A stretch of 64,000 nt of DNA from the NCBI RefSeq assembly GCF_004798865.1, contig NW_025335568.1, forward strand, positions 22,699,848-22,763,847, read 5' to 3'. Below, in pieces: positions 45,014 to 57,900 of the stretch. Both the position numbers and the translations under genes were made by a program. Within the stretch, counting starts at the first letter, position 1. Each line of letters opens with the position of its first letter. Below the pieces are notes generated by a model. That model had not been told where the DNA came from. It worked only from the letters and a program-made list of their open reading frames with translations, and did not search any database. The stretch comes from Varanus komodoensis (lineage: Eukaryota; Chordata; Lepidosauria; Squamata; Varanidae).

Positions 45014-45303
45014 CATGGGTCCTCAAACTACGGCCCGCGGGCTGTATCCGGCCCGCCATTCCCATTGATCTGGCCTGCCATAGCTCACCACACATGTGCG
45101 CAGCGAGGTGCTGGCTTGCTTGCAAGGAGATTGTTTCGGACTCGCTTGGAGAAAAGGATCTTTGCGCACGCATGCCCCTGCCTTTCTGTGCACACATGCG
45201 CACACTCCCCCTCCCCCGGCCCTGCCTGTGCCCCCTGCCTGCACTGGCTTGGCGGCTGGCACCTTTCAGCTGGCCCCCTATTCAGAAAGTTTGAGGACCC
45301 CTG
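45014..45303. mobile_element. Non-autonomous hAT transposon (MITE)
   Basis: Terminal inverted repeats of about 16 bp: CATGGGTCCTCAAACT at the left and, inverted, CAGGGGTCCTCAAACT at the right. An 8-bp target duplication, TTATGGGC / TTATAGGC (7 of 8), fits hAT. The inside is GC-rich with no transposase. Confidence 0.85.
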
Positions 45304-45399
45304 TTATAGGCAATACGTGCAATTGACTAAAGCAGGTTTTATATGTTCACATTATCTGGTTCCAGTTATTAGTCTGTATTTGCATTTTGCATAAGCTGT

Positions 45400-46600
45400 A
45401 GCTTTCAAACTATCTTCAAGGGCAGCCCTATATAGAGAACATTGTAGTAATCTAGTTTAGAGATTGCCAGAATGTTGATTACTGAAGCCAGGCTATTCCT
45501 GTCCAAATATATGAGTAGCTGGGCCAGCGGCCAAAGCTGGTGACCCTTTGGCACTGAAGCCACCTACACCTCAAGTTACAAAAACAGATCAAGGAGCGCC
45601 TCCAATGAATGAGCAGCTTCTTCAAGTGGAGTGCAATTCTGTCTAGATCAGACCAAGGACCCTTCCATCTGGTCAGAGAAATTGCCCACCAACAGCATTT
45701 CAGCCTTGTCTGTAAGCAGCTTCAGTTTTTTAGCCCTCATCCAGTTCATTGTCATGGCCAAACACCAGTTTAGCGCATTCACAGTCTGAACTGCTGAAGA
45801 TGAAAAAGGGAAATAGAGTTGCATGTCATAAGCATACTCCAAAACTCTGGATAACAATAAACTTGGTGTTTCATGTAGATGTTTGATAGCATGGGGACAG
45901 AACTGACCACACTGAAAAGTCCAGGGGACTAAGCCATATCCTCTAAGCAGCCCCTCTGGGAGCCAACCATCCAAGTAGGAGTAGAACCATTGCAATGCAG
46001 TACCCCCATAAACGCACTTCCAGCTTAGAAAGTCATCCCAGAAACATACTAATTTCAGTGGTACTGAAGCCTGCTGAAAGATCCAGGGATATCAACAGGA
46101 TTTCATTTCCCTTGCCTCTCTTCTAGTATAGGTCATCATATGGGGTGACCAAACCTGTTTCTGCACCAGCACCCAGCCTGAGCCCTGACTGAAAGGTGCC
46201 CAGATAATCAGTATCATCCAAGAGTGCCTGGAGTATGCCCATCAGCGAAAATTATTTGGGTGTTCCAGATCCTGTGAGGGTTTCTACTGGAATAGCTTCC
46301 CTACCACCTCTTTAAGGCAGGATGGAGCACTGCATCTTGTAAAGAAGGATGGCTCACCCTCCTTATTCCCTCCCTGCTAGCTTTTATAAGCCAGGAGGGA
46401 CAAAGATCCAGTACAAACATGTTTGCATGAACCTGTCCAAGCTGCTTCTCAACATCCTTGAGCTGAGCAAACAGAAACTCATCTAGGAAAACTGGACAAG
46501 ATGTGCTTTGGCAACCTTACCAGATACAGCTGCTAGAAAAATTGGAGTCAAAGCCCTGGCAGATAAGAGATTTTATCTTGGTGATGCTAGCAAATATATT
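45400..46600 (-). mobile_element. L2-type LINE, long antisense relic
   Basis: The minus strand reads WFYSYLDGWLPEG, then MQLYFPFSSSAVQTVNALNW, CLAMTMNWMRAKKLKLLTDK and further SKLDYYNVLYIGLPLKIV. That is the RT palm through to the C-terminal part, with shifts. The upstream half to about 46600 is probably the same element. Confidence 0.75.
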
Positions 46601-46649
46601 ACAGCAGGACTCATATACGTTTAAGATGTCCTTGAGACCAGCATACCAT

Positions 46650-47210
46650 TGTTGTTGTTGTTAGTCGCGAAGTCGTGTCCGACCCATTGTGACCCCATGG
46701 ACAACATTCCTCCAGGCCTTCCTTTCCTCCACCATCTCCCGGAGTCCACTTAAGCTCACACCAACTGCTCACACCATCCAGCCACCTCATCCTCTGCTGT
46801 CCCCTTCTTCTTTTGCCATCTATTGTTCCCAACATCAGGGTCTTCTCCAGGGAGCCCTTCCTTCTCATTGGGTGGCCAAAGTATTTGAGTTTCATCTTCA
46901 GGATCTGGCCTTCTAAAGAGCAGTCAGGGTTGATCTCCACTAAGACTGACCGGTTTGATCACCTTGCAGTCCAAGGGACTCGCATGAGTCTTCTCCAGCA
47001 CAATTCAAAGGCCTCAATTCTTCGGCGCTCAGCCTTCTTTATGGTCCAACTTTCACAGCCATACATTGCAACTGGGAAAACCATAGCCTTGACTATACGC
47101 ACTTTTGTCGGCAGGGTGATGTCTCTGCTCTTTCTTGGCTGCAGTCCCTGTCTGCAGTGATCTTGGAGCCCAGGAAAATAAAATCTGTCACTAAAAAGCT
47201 TTGCTGGATG
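46650..47210 (-). mobile_element. Bov-B LINE 3' end, antisense
   Basis: Plus-strand text reads 'gtccgacccattgtgacccc' and 'ggccaaagtatttgagtttc', the complement of the Bov-B 3' region. The minus strand gives PDCSLEGQILKMKLKYFGHP and RRKGSLEKTLMLGTIDGK. It ends in a (gtt)n tail near 46650. Confidence 0.9.
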
Positions 47211-48314
47211 GCAAATAAAAAGCAGTGATACTGTTTTTTGCCACCCTCACTGCCCCTAAGTATCTCACCAACTCATCAAATTTATCATTTTGCTTTGTTT
47301 ATCAAATTTAACATTTGTTCAAAAATTAGGAGACACAAAGGACCTGTTTTCTAATGGTGGCAAATTGTGGGTTAATTAAGCTACAGTTTGGTGAGTCATG
47401 TGCTTTTCATGAGCCTCTTCTGCTCTGCATAATCAGAGGCTCGTTTGGACAAGACTAATCAATTAAAAAAATATCAGGGACATATGTATGTGTGTTTGTG
47501 TCTGTATATGTATGTATGCATGTATAGATCTTTATAAACAAGCAACCCTCACCACCTGATTATCCATGTCAAAAATCCCATTTTAATAGCAACCTTGCAT
47601 TTTGAAAGTTAACTGAAAGCCCAGTCCTCCCGTAAATGGGTGGTTTGCATTTTTCAATATTTGTGAGTACCTAGTGTCTTGAGAAAAGGTGAAAAGATGC
47701 AGAATACTGAGAAAAGTCAGGTCCAACCAAGTAAGTTAAGGATCTCACAACAAAGGGGGTGATCTGCTGGCCACCCCTCTTCATGATCAAAGATCACTTG
47801 TGGCTTTGTTTTCCCCTACAAAATAAAAAATAAATGTCTTTGAGACATCTCTTGGACAATGTCCATGGTGGATGCCTGTTGCCCTTTGACAGCAGATCTT
47901 GCCTGAGTGAGTCTGCCCATTTTGGATCCCTGAAAGTATGCACTGTGTGCATGTGTGCCTACTATTAAATATATATATTTGCACACATTTGGGACCCTAA
48001 AATGCAATGACAGGTGGCAAACCTTGCTGTTTGGGCACTTTGGAAGGGCTGTCGCTGTCTGTCAAGCCAGGGATCATGAAAAATTATCTATGGGGCAAAA
48101 AGTGGGGGAGCTGAAGGTTTGTTTTGTTTTGATTCTAAACAAGCAAACAGTGTTTGTGACTGCAGCATGGAGAGAAGACCAAGTGGCTTTGCCACCAAAT
48201 CTCCTGAGATATCAGTTGGAGACCTGGTGGGAGGAAGTAATGAGCAACCCATACTGAGCCCAATTGATGAACAACCCCTCTGCATAACTTATTCGCAGGA
48301 TGGGGTTTCATGAC
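47211..48314. other. Intergenic, nothing recognised
   Basis: AT-rich with short (TGTA)n-like stretches near 47490-47530 and no supported gene. Confidence 0.5.
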
Positions 48315-48435
48315 ATGCACAGCTGCTCAGTGACTCGCCCAAAGTCATCCAGTAAACTTCATGGTTGAGTAGGGATTGGAATCCAGGTTTCCCCAGTTTC
48401 ATTCCAGGAGTATCTGCTATATCACACTGACTTCC
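48315..48435 (-). mobile_element. Old tRNA-derived SINE fragment, antisense
   Basis: Reads 'gactcgcccaaagtcatcca' and 'gttgagtagggattggaatc', the reverse of the SINE core. Confidence 0.6.
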
Positions 48436-50389
48436 AACTTGCTACCTAGTTCTGAGCCTGGTGAGATGTCCAACGGGTAGCTTCAGAACCACCTCTGCAC
48501 CCCACAATAAGCCATGGGTCCTGCATGGGTTTCAAGATGCTGAGCTTGGAAGACCGCAGGGGTGGTTAGGCAAACTGCATGGTGTGTACTCAGCTTCTTC
48601 TCCCCATGGTGATCCAGACCTGGCCAGTGACTTGAAGGCCAGTGCAAAGGTTGACCCAGATCCTCTTTTGCTCAGTGGAGGCTTTCCTCAAGAGAGTGCA
48701 TACACAGGACTGCAGACCAAGAAGGTCAGACACAGAAACTGAAACATGCTATGGTTCTATTAAATTTATATATACAACTGATAGAGGGACCTGGACATAT
48801 CAAACCATGTGTTAATGTTCCTTGCCATGTGACTCAGAAAAAAGAGGGGTTGGAAATGGCTTGTCAGCATCTTCTGTCATTGCCTCTTCCCCTGCTGCCC
48901 TGTGAAGGTCATGAAACCGGCATCCAAATGCTACCTATTTCATGCAAAGTAAGACCCAAACAGAGGAATGTGTTCAGTGGGAAGTGAGGTAATTTTGCTC
49001 ATTTATTTATTTCCACAACAATTTCTTGCTTGGATATGAAAACCTAAATGAAATAAACAGTCCATCTTGTTTAAAACCAGCCAGGCAGCAAACCACTCCA
49101 TGTAGTCTATTCAATCTAAATTTTGCCTCCTAATTTTGTTTTCCCTGCTTGCAACTTTTTGTTTTTGCTCTCAGACCTCCAGGAGAATGGATGTTAGAGC
49201 TGAATTATGATTCATCAGATGCAGCTCCAGCTCCACATGCTTGATGGTGACCTAGTTACCAACTTTGACTTTGAATGAAATGTCAACAAGAAGCACCAAA
49301 GTCTGGGCATTGTTTCAAGTCTTTATCATGAAAAGTAAACATGAAATAAACAGGTTGTTTGAGGACAGAATATTTACCTCTTGTCAGTGCCTGCCACCTG
49401 TTGGTAACAAAGAGCCTCAGGAATATCTTGAATCTTTAAAAAGTACGTAATGGGCATAGCAAAAGACTGATGGGAAAAGCGGATATTAGTTTAGAAGGGT
49501 TGAAGAAATTGTTTTTATTTTCATTTAGAATATTATTTAATGTGTACAAGCTGGCTAAGCTGGGATTTTGGTACAAGTGATGGTGCTGTGCAGTCATCAT
49601 GGCTATTTGCCATCAATAAGCCTATTCTCCATGACGGTGTTTGGTTTCCTTTTAAAGCAGCCTTGCAGTGCAATTTTATACCTGTCAGCTCAGAGGTAAG
49701 CCCCATGAGGTGGGTATAGGCATGCCACTTGAGCAAGTAACGGGTGGCAGCGAACCCTCACATTCAGTACCTGTGGCATGAAGTGCCTCATTTTGCGTCT
49801 CCGTCTGTCTGACTGGATGGCCAAGGAAGGGACTGTTATGCTGGATTGGGGAAAATTATCCTGCCTTTCCACCAACACGAACAATTGCATAAACCTCCAT
49901 GCTGTCTCTCTTAGTCATTTCTCCAAATATATTTTGCCCCTGCTTGGCAGAAGCCTTTGGGGTGGATTGCAGTTATGCATACCCCAACATAGCATTTCCT
50001 CTTCAGAAAGGTGTTCCAAGCCCCTTATTATCTTGTTTTTCTTGGCTTTCATGTTCTTGGGCTGCATGTGCTGCAAGCAAACTGCGAAGACTTCGTGAGC
50101 TATGGAAAAGGTATCTGAATATGGCTATTCCTGAGAAGCATCCCGCAAAGGGAAATGACAGCTAGATATAGACAGTTGCCAAACCCTGTGCAACACAAGC
50201 TGCTTGTCCTAAAAATCCATGGAAATGTTTTGCCCTGAATGCAAGTCACACCCTTACCTGCATTTGGGACTGGGCAGTAATGACTCTTTCTCTGCTCTCA
50301 AATGGCAACGATGCTATTGTCTTAATTTTGGAGCTTTATTTATATATTCTATTTATTATTGTTATTCTGTTTATTTGGTTTTATTGAAT

Positions 50390-50547
50390 TCTCTGAGCTG
50401 ACTCATGCTTTTATTGTTATTGAACCTTTGTAATTGCATCATGTCATGTTTTGCATTGTTTTATGTTGTCTATGGTTTTTAATAAGATGTAAGCCACCTA
50501 GACAGCCTATGGCTAGTGGGGTGGCATACAAGTGGAATAAATAAATA
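50390..50547 (+). mobile_element. Old L2-type LINE 3' end
   Basis: Ends 'gatgtaagccacctagacag' and 'tggcatacaagtggaataaa' with an (AATA)n tail, directly abutted by the Tigger element. Confidence 0.65.
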
Positions 50548-51164
50548 GAGTAGACGCTCAGTTAACCGGCACCCATTCCGATTGGTAGATGCGTTTCTAT
50601 TAAAAATAGGCCTAAGTAATACAATACCCCTTACCATACCATACCCTCTGTATTGACTTGATATTAATATTGAAATACAGTAATTAAAAGCAAATTAAGA
50701 CAAAAAAGGACACATTTCTATCTTCTGAGACTGAGCCTTAATGTCAGAGATGGTTGCCAAACCAACATTAAGTTCCATCATGAGCACTGCAAGACTCTCA
50801 CCTTTCTCAAGCCTCTTGCATATTTCCGTCTTCTGCTTGAGGGTAAGCAGTCTGCATTCATGCTTTCTTGGGATGGCACACTTGGGGTTGGGTGAGAACA
50901 CAACATTTGAATAACAACAGATTCCAACAACTGGCGTGTTTACACTCGGTGAATTGGTGGGAGTGGGAGACAAACGTGTGGTGTGTGAAAGTGCGGGCTT
51001 TTTCACGGCATGGTACGTGGCACTCAGAGCCCCAAGTTTAGACTTACATTTCCACTGGAAATTGATTTTATTTTAATTTTTATTTAAAGTAGTATTTCTT
51101 TGATTTTTTGACAGTTGCTTGAGAGTGCTGGTTGCTGGAGTTCTGGTTAACGGACAATCTACTG
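50548..51164 (-). mobile_element. Tigger/pogo DNA transposon, internally deleted
   Basis: Imperfect terminal inverted repeats (15 of 20): gagtagacgctcagttaacc at the left and cagtagattgtccgttaacc inverted at the right, each bordered by a TA. The minus strand between about 50870 and 50700 reads PRKHECRLLTLKQKTEICKR and continues LEKGESLAVLMMELNVG then TISDIKAQS. That is the CENP-B/psq-type helix-turn-helix at the N-terminus of Tigger transposases. The start codon position reads ATC, and the catalytic DDE part is missing. The left end abuts the (AATA)n tail of an older LINE. Confidence 0.8.
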
Positions 51165-51345
51165 TACATAAATATTGTCCCTAATGCAGCCACAACATCC
51201 AAGCATATACGACAAAAAGCCATTTCTTCCAGAGGTGTGTCAGAAGAATAAGGCTCACCTTTTTGCAGAAATCTTCTCCAACTTGGTACCTTCCAGATCT
51301 GCTGAACTACAGTTCCCATCAACCCCAATCAGCATAGTCATTGAC

Positions 51346-54300
51346 TTGCTAGCTGCCTTTGCACAACTCTCATGTTTGGTGACCAGCATGCAAGGATATA
51401 GACATCCCTCAAATATATTTTGATATCCTAAGTCTACAATTCGAATATAAAATCTATACTGATTAGAATGCAGATCAGTTCAAAAACATTTTTCTTCCAC
51501 AGAAATGGAATTCATACCTGCATCAAATGTGGCCTTTATTGAGCATAAAAACGGCCTAAGTATACTGCCTGCAAGCAAGTGCATCAGGTTAGAATTTCAG
51601 AAGGAAGAGACAGTCTAGAATTGCATGTTAAAGTTATACATTTCGTTACATGGAACTGTGATGTTTTGAAGTAACAGCCATTGAGCCAGTCAAAGGACAG
51701 ATGGGTAGTTTTGGGGAAGCAGTCTTATAATCAAGCCACTAGATGGCACTCTGTGAGGGGGTTTGAAAAGAACATAATATAAAACTCCAGGTATATGCAG
51801 AATCTTTATCACACAAGACAATTATTATGAGTTAATAGAATTGAGATTTCAAAGTCAGATACTGCAATGCAAAGGTGCCTTTAGTACACACCTCTAAGAA
51901 AAGTACCATGTCGAAAACAGCTATTAAAAAGACTGAAACTTCAGAAGGCACTTTGCAATTACTTCTGTTTTTAAATTGCTTATGAAAAGTTGGGAATGTT
52001 AGAGAGTCAGTCCTTGAATGCAGAGTGGTCAGATTAGTACAAACAATCAAAATGTACAGCCACTTGAGAGTCTGAATGTTGAAGAAATAGCCCCTTTGGA
52101 TTCCCAGGTCCAAGGCCAGCAACAGAGCTAAGAATCTGTGGTCAGAGTCCCATCGCTTCCCTCACAGCAAAGAACAATGATGGCTGCTTTTTCGGGGTTC
52201 AGGATGCAACCTCAGGGAGGGAAGGAAACAGGATGACCCTAGGGCTGTGTGGGAGAACAGGCTGCAGAGACCAGTTGCAATGCATCCTGTTTTCTCTGCA
52301 GCTTCCTTCACTCTGCACTAAAGAGCTATGGCTAGATGGATGCAAATGGCCATCCAGCAGAAATGCGGGAGGAGAAGGAAGGTGGAGACAGCCTCCAACA
52401 CACCTCTCATTCTGCACAGGGTGGTCATAATCCTCCAGTCTGGACTCTTACAGGTATCTCAATTGGATTGCAGCCTAAAGGCTCTGTATAAAATTCTGCT
52501 TAGACTGAGCATAAAATATGATGCACAAGAGAGTAACACATAATCAGTAGGAGTTAATAGTGGGTTAGATTGAGGATCTGCAAACAGCTCAAAGGAAGTA
52601 CCTTCATCTATCTTCACCACATTCAGGAGGTTCCCTAAATTCTGTGTAGCATTTGGTAGGGGGTAGAAGGATTGCCAAGGGACACCGAATATGGATCCAG
52701 TTAATGCGGCATATGATAATTATGTAGGATGCATTTATATCACATGGATGTAAGATACTGACAGCACGGTCCTCTGCCTTTGCAAGGTGGGGACTCTGAG
52801 GACTAAATCCCATTTCAGAGAAGCTAGGAAGATGCATTCCAGGAATGGGCAGGGGAAAAGGCAAAGGGATTAGGGCCCAGATACCCAAAACACTGGCACA
52901 TCGTAGCATAATTGTCATACTGCCATAAACCAACCTTAGGAAAGGCATTTCAAGGAAAACTGCACAAAATATGGATAACCACCACACAGTGGGTGGCTCC
53001 CGATCGGTGGCTGGGGCAGCTGGGTGGGCAAGAGGAAAGGCGTGTGCTGACCCTAGGAAGCTACACAGGCCATACTGGAAATCTAGCAGGACAGAATTGG
53101 GTCACAGGCCTGAGGTTCTATGGCCTGTTGTAACGTAATGACTGTGTGATGCGCTGTCTATCCCCAGCCTGTGGCAGATGCCAGGGTGATCCCCCCACCT
53201 GCCGTCTTCCCTGGTTCATATGTGAGATTTCTCTTGCTATCACAGGAAATACATATCAAGTCATCCTGGTTGCCAGAGTTTGCTGGAAGGTCTGCAGACT
53301 GTCCATCTACCACCTGACAACTAATAAACACCTAATATTTCAAATGCTGTGTCTTTAACCTTGATCTTTCCAGAAATCTGGGTTAAAGGGCATAGGCTAG
53401 CAAGTTTTATCTTTTTTTAAAAAATTAAGTTTTATTATTATTTTTTCTACTAACTAACAAAAAGAAACTAAAAATCATCAATCATCAGCAACATCAGACC
53501 TACTGGGTAGCCCCCCGTACTTTTTTTTTTTTAATAGTGTTCCATAAACATATTTGAGTCTACGCATAGTCCCGTTTCTCTAGCCAATAATAAAAAGAAT
53601 TCCAAGTTTGATAGACGCATGTATCCTCTTTGTAAGCTTTCTTATGGCAAAGGGTAGTCCCCATATAAGTTGCCATGGGGTTCTGTGAGTATTTAATCAC
53701 AATGCCACCAAACTGTTTTCAGCTTTTGATTCTGCTGCTCTTAGTGCATTGCAGCTTAATATCTGAGTCTCTCTACTTTTCATAGCCGATGAAATCTGAT
53801 TATGGAACCTATTAATGTTTAGTCATTATTTTTAGGTGGATTAGGAAGGAAGCATGTTGACTGCAGAACGGAAGGTAACATAGAAGGAAGCAGAGAAAGA
53901 ATTTCACAATGGAAATGTCAGAGTAGTTACTCTATTGTTAGGCAGAGTTTATTTTTAGCATTCTTCTATCGTAAAGCACAAATTCTATTGATATAATTTG
54001 TTTTATAAAATGGCAAAATTGATATACTATTTATATCAATCTGACAATATATATTTGATATGGAAAATGTCCTTGGTGAGAGGTGAAATTTCTAGGAAAG
54101 CAGATGAAAAATAGCCCATGTGTCATTTTAAAAATGATGTGTCCTCCCTCTTGGTCTGGATTACAGGTTTTAGGCATGATTGGCTGCACATTTCACACAG
54201 GTTTCTGCACTTCTAGCCTTTGAAGACTAGCCTTCAACATCAAGAGAAGGGCAACTGTAAGGATGGAGCAACTTGCTGCATCTCCGTGCCAGTCATTGGT

Positions 54301-54639
54301 CTTGTGGTGCCCAGTGGGTTGTCTCCTGAAGAGCAGGTGTTAGAACCCAGACTCTTCATTCCTCCTTCCAGCCCTGGGATAAAACATGTTGCATGCACCA
54401 AATGGCACAAAGCTTGCCAGGGCAAAGTGTGGGTGCATGAAATCCATGACACTTGCAAGCGTAATATACTAAGCCACCGAGTCAATATAATACAGAATTT
54501 TGAAGTGCAATATCACTAGTACACTGAGGACATACAACTCTTCCATTTTACCACATTTCAGTGAAGCTGTACATATGCTGAAGCTGTTCATTCAGTACAT
54601 TTATCTGATAATGGTAGGTTGTTCTGGTTATAGAATAAT
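51346..54639. other. Intergenic, no recognised gene
   Basis: Contains homopolymer T runs near 53410-53540 and no clear element. A 127-codon minus-strand frame at 52604-52987 lacks any domain signal. Confidence 0.45.
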
Positions 54640-54945
54640 CTTCCTATAGAGGATCTTCTCAGCCATCTCTTACCTTTGATGATGAGCCAGGAGGGAACCT
54701 ACTATAGGGCCTTCTCATTTGTGGCACCTCAAATTTGGAATGCTCTCCCCAAAGGAGGGTTGCTTGATGCCAAATCAGATGGCTGTTTGGTACTAGGTGA
54801 ATATCTTTTTCTTTGCCCTCATTCTATACATTTCTGAGCTTTTTGAACTGATTTGTATGCACTGCTTTTCTGCTTTTCTTGTTTATGTTATATTTTTAGA
54901 CAACTGAGTTTTCTTGCATTGCTGTATTTTTCATCATACACATTC
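54640..54945 (+). mobile_element. Old L2-type LINE 3' end
   Basis: Reads REGTYYRAFSFVAPQIWNAL followed by PKGGL, the conserved RRAFSxVAPxLWNxLP segment of L2, then an AT-rich 3' UTR. Decayed. Confidence 0.7.
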
Positions 54946-54949
54946 TATG

Positions 54950-57900
54950 AAGTGATTATTGGGTTGAATGGGTTAGACATTTTCCAAATATGAATATGGA
55001 ATTTTCCAATTATTTCCCCATTATGAAACTTCAGAATCTCTTTGTTGCTTTTATGGCACTTAAGGCATGGAACAACCTTAATTTTCATGGTTCTCCTGCA
55101 TAGATTTTGCAAGAACTTTACCTCTTTTCTTAAACTGAAGTTTTTTTGATCTGAAAAATCAATGTGGATTTATAGCTTTTGAAATTCTGGACAAAGAAAA
55201 CAGTGTCAAGTGAGTTCAGCATAAAAATTGGTGTTTAAGCAAATTTCTTCCTATTATCATTTTTAACAGGATGCCATTTAGAAATACACTCTTTAGGGAA
55301 AACAAACCTTGTAAGGTATACTGTATTCAAGATGTATGGCTAATTTTAGTAATCAAGTGGAGCAAAGAGAATAATATATAGCAATGCAAACTACCCTTAA
55401 TGGTTAGATTTAAGAGTTTAATAATTACACACTTTTTACATTATGAAAATAAGTCATAAATAGTGTAAAAATAATTCTGAAGATCAACTTCTTACAAGCT
55501 AGGAACAAAAACCAAATACAAAACTCAAACAGGAACAATTTAAAAACTGAAAAGAACAGGAGAAACCAGAATAATTGATTTTTTTAAAAAAAGAAAATAA
55601 AGCAAATAATTCATAACATTTTATGAGGTTCAGTCTTGAATTAAGTCTGAAGTAGAGGCCACAATAAAGTAGAAATGCATAACAAATAAAATGGTGATTT
55701 AAATCTTGCAATTATTTACAGGACCATATTGTTTTTACAGTAATAGGACAATCAGAATGTGATATGGAAATGACCTATAACGTCTCCCACAGTGACAATT
55801 GGATACAACCTCCTTTCTTAAAAGTAACTGCTATGAAATATGAAAATGACTGCACATACAGTTCAATAAAAAAGTAAAAAATGCAAATAAAAATATAATA
55901 TTTTCCAAAACAAAAACAATCAGATACATACACCTTTTAAAAATTACTAGGCTGCATAATACTATATTTCCCAAGCATGTACAATGGCATAATATCCACA
56001 GTGAATGCACGCAGTCCATTGGGTAGCTGTTCAGTGTGAGCCTCAGTGAAATGCTGAAGAGCTGCACAAGGCCCTCACAGAATTCTGGAAGAGCCCCCAC
56101 TCATTTTACTGGGGTTTGCACAGGACAGCCACATAGAGATCTCGGCCATCATTAACAATATGCAAAAACTCATCCTTCTCCAAATCAAATTCTTCCCAAT
56201 GATTTCAGATTCGTAGCCAGCATGATTGAGGACATTCTGATTGATTTGCAACTAAATGTAGAGAGGTAAACCCTGAAGGTCCCAGGTTGAACAAGGCCCC
56301 TGGTTCTCCAAAGAAAGATCATTCAGTTCTGAGCAGCATAATTAACAGGGTGTGCCTCAAATGTCCCCCATTGCAATAGCTGCAAGCAAGCAAACAAAAA
56401 CACCCTCCAATATTACAGAAGGCTCATCCTTTCAAACATCAATTTAACCGTTCTGCTGACTGGATCACATGTTCAGACAGCACTAGGAAGAAAGCAAGGT
56501 GAGAGACGTGTAGCCAAACCACTGGATATCATTTTCACAGCACCAGACTATTCAGAGCTCTAGTGAGATGCCACATAAGGGCAAAAGGCAATTAGCAAAA
56601 GAAAATGGGAATTGTTGCTATTGGGTGTATTCTCATGGTCTGCAGCAAGTGAGGGACATGTAGACTTTTTACGTGTTTGATTTAATTTTGGAAAAGTAGC
56701 TTTTCAAGTGAAAATAGAAAAGCTTTCCTCAATAAAACACAAAAGCTGCAGATTTATATGATGATCAAGCAAAGAAAAGATATGTTATCAAAGCCTTAAC
56801 TTCTTGTAAATGAGCGTAGCTATTCTTGTAGCTTTTACTCTTAAAAATAATTACACAAAACAATTACATGGTAAAAAGCAAATCCAACAGAGTTGGATTC
56901 AAAACAAATCCTACAATCACAGGGTTAACAATGCCCTGTATAAATCAGAGTTGCACCCAGTGTTTTTAAATAGTGAATTAGGACCTACAATTATGTTATT
57001 GGATTGATGTTTGCCTAGTTCTTAAATAGTCTTAACATTTTAGGGCTTTTTAATTGCACCAAAATTAATTAAAAAACCCCAGAAACAACAGAAAAGTCTA
57101 ACAGATATCTTTGCAGTACCACATAAAGCTAAAATACTTTCACTACTGTACATAATACTGACTTTGGAGGACAATGTATTTCAAGTCTTTACAGCATATG
57201 CACTTATTGTAAATAGGTATGAAGCGTTGGCATTCTGATACTTCCCATAAGAAAAATTATGTGACAAGGATAAATATACCATCTCCACCTCCAGAGCTTT
57301 AGGATGCTTTAATGCTCACAAGGAGCTCCTACATGGCCATTCACCTCAATGGAAGAGGGTATCCCTGTAAACACAAACTATGTCCACATGGATCTCTTCC
57401 CCACTCCCATTTTAAATGAACATGATAAACAAGTAGATGTGGGGGCACAAAATTGGAACCTCTGGATTAGGGTGATTAAGCTTCTTACAGATACAGTAGG
57501 GAACACTAATACCACTAAGCCTTTCATAATGTCTTTTGATAATTCTAAAAGTATGCATGGATTAGAAAAAGAAATGTTTAGTTCTGTTGAACTGTGATTT
57601 GCACCTTATCCCATTCAGTCAACTGTTTTCTATGCATCCTGAAAGATAGTAACTACTCAGTTACTGTAGATTAAAAGAAAGCAGATTCTTAGGTTATGGA
57701 ACTAAGGAAAGGTGAATCTGAAATACATGGCTTACAGGCATACTCTTTGTTAAAACACCCATGAAGACTGGCACCAACAGAGGGTGGGACAGCAAAGGAA
57801 AATAATTCTTAAAAAGAAGCTGGGGGTGTAGAATGTAAGTAAGCTCATGCCATTTCCAATATTTGAGATTTTTAAAAGATCACTCCACCAAATCTACACA

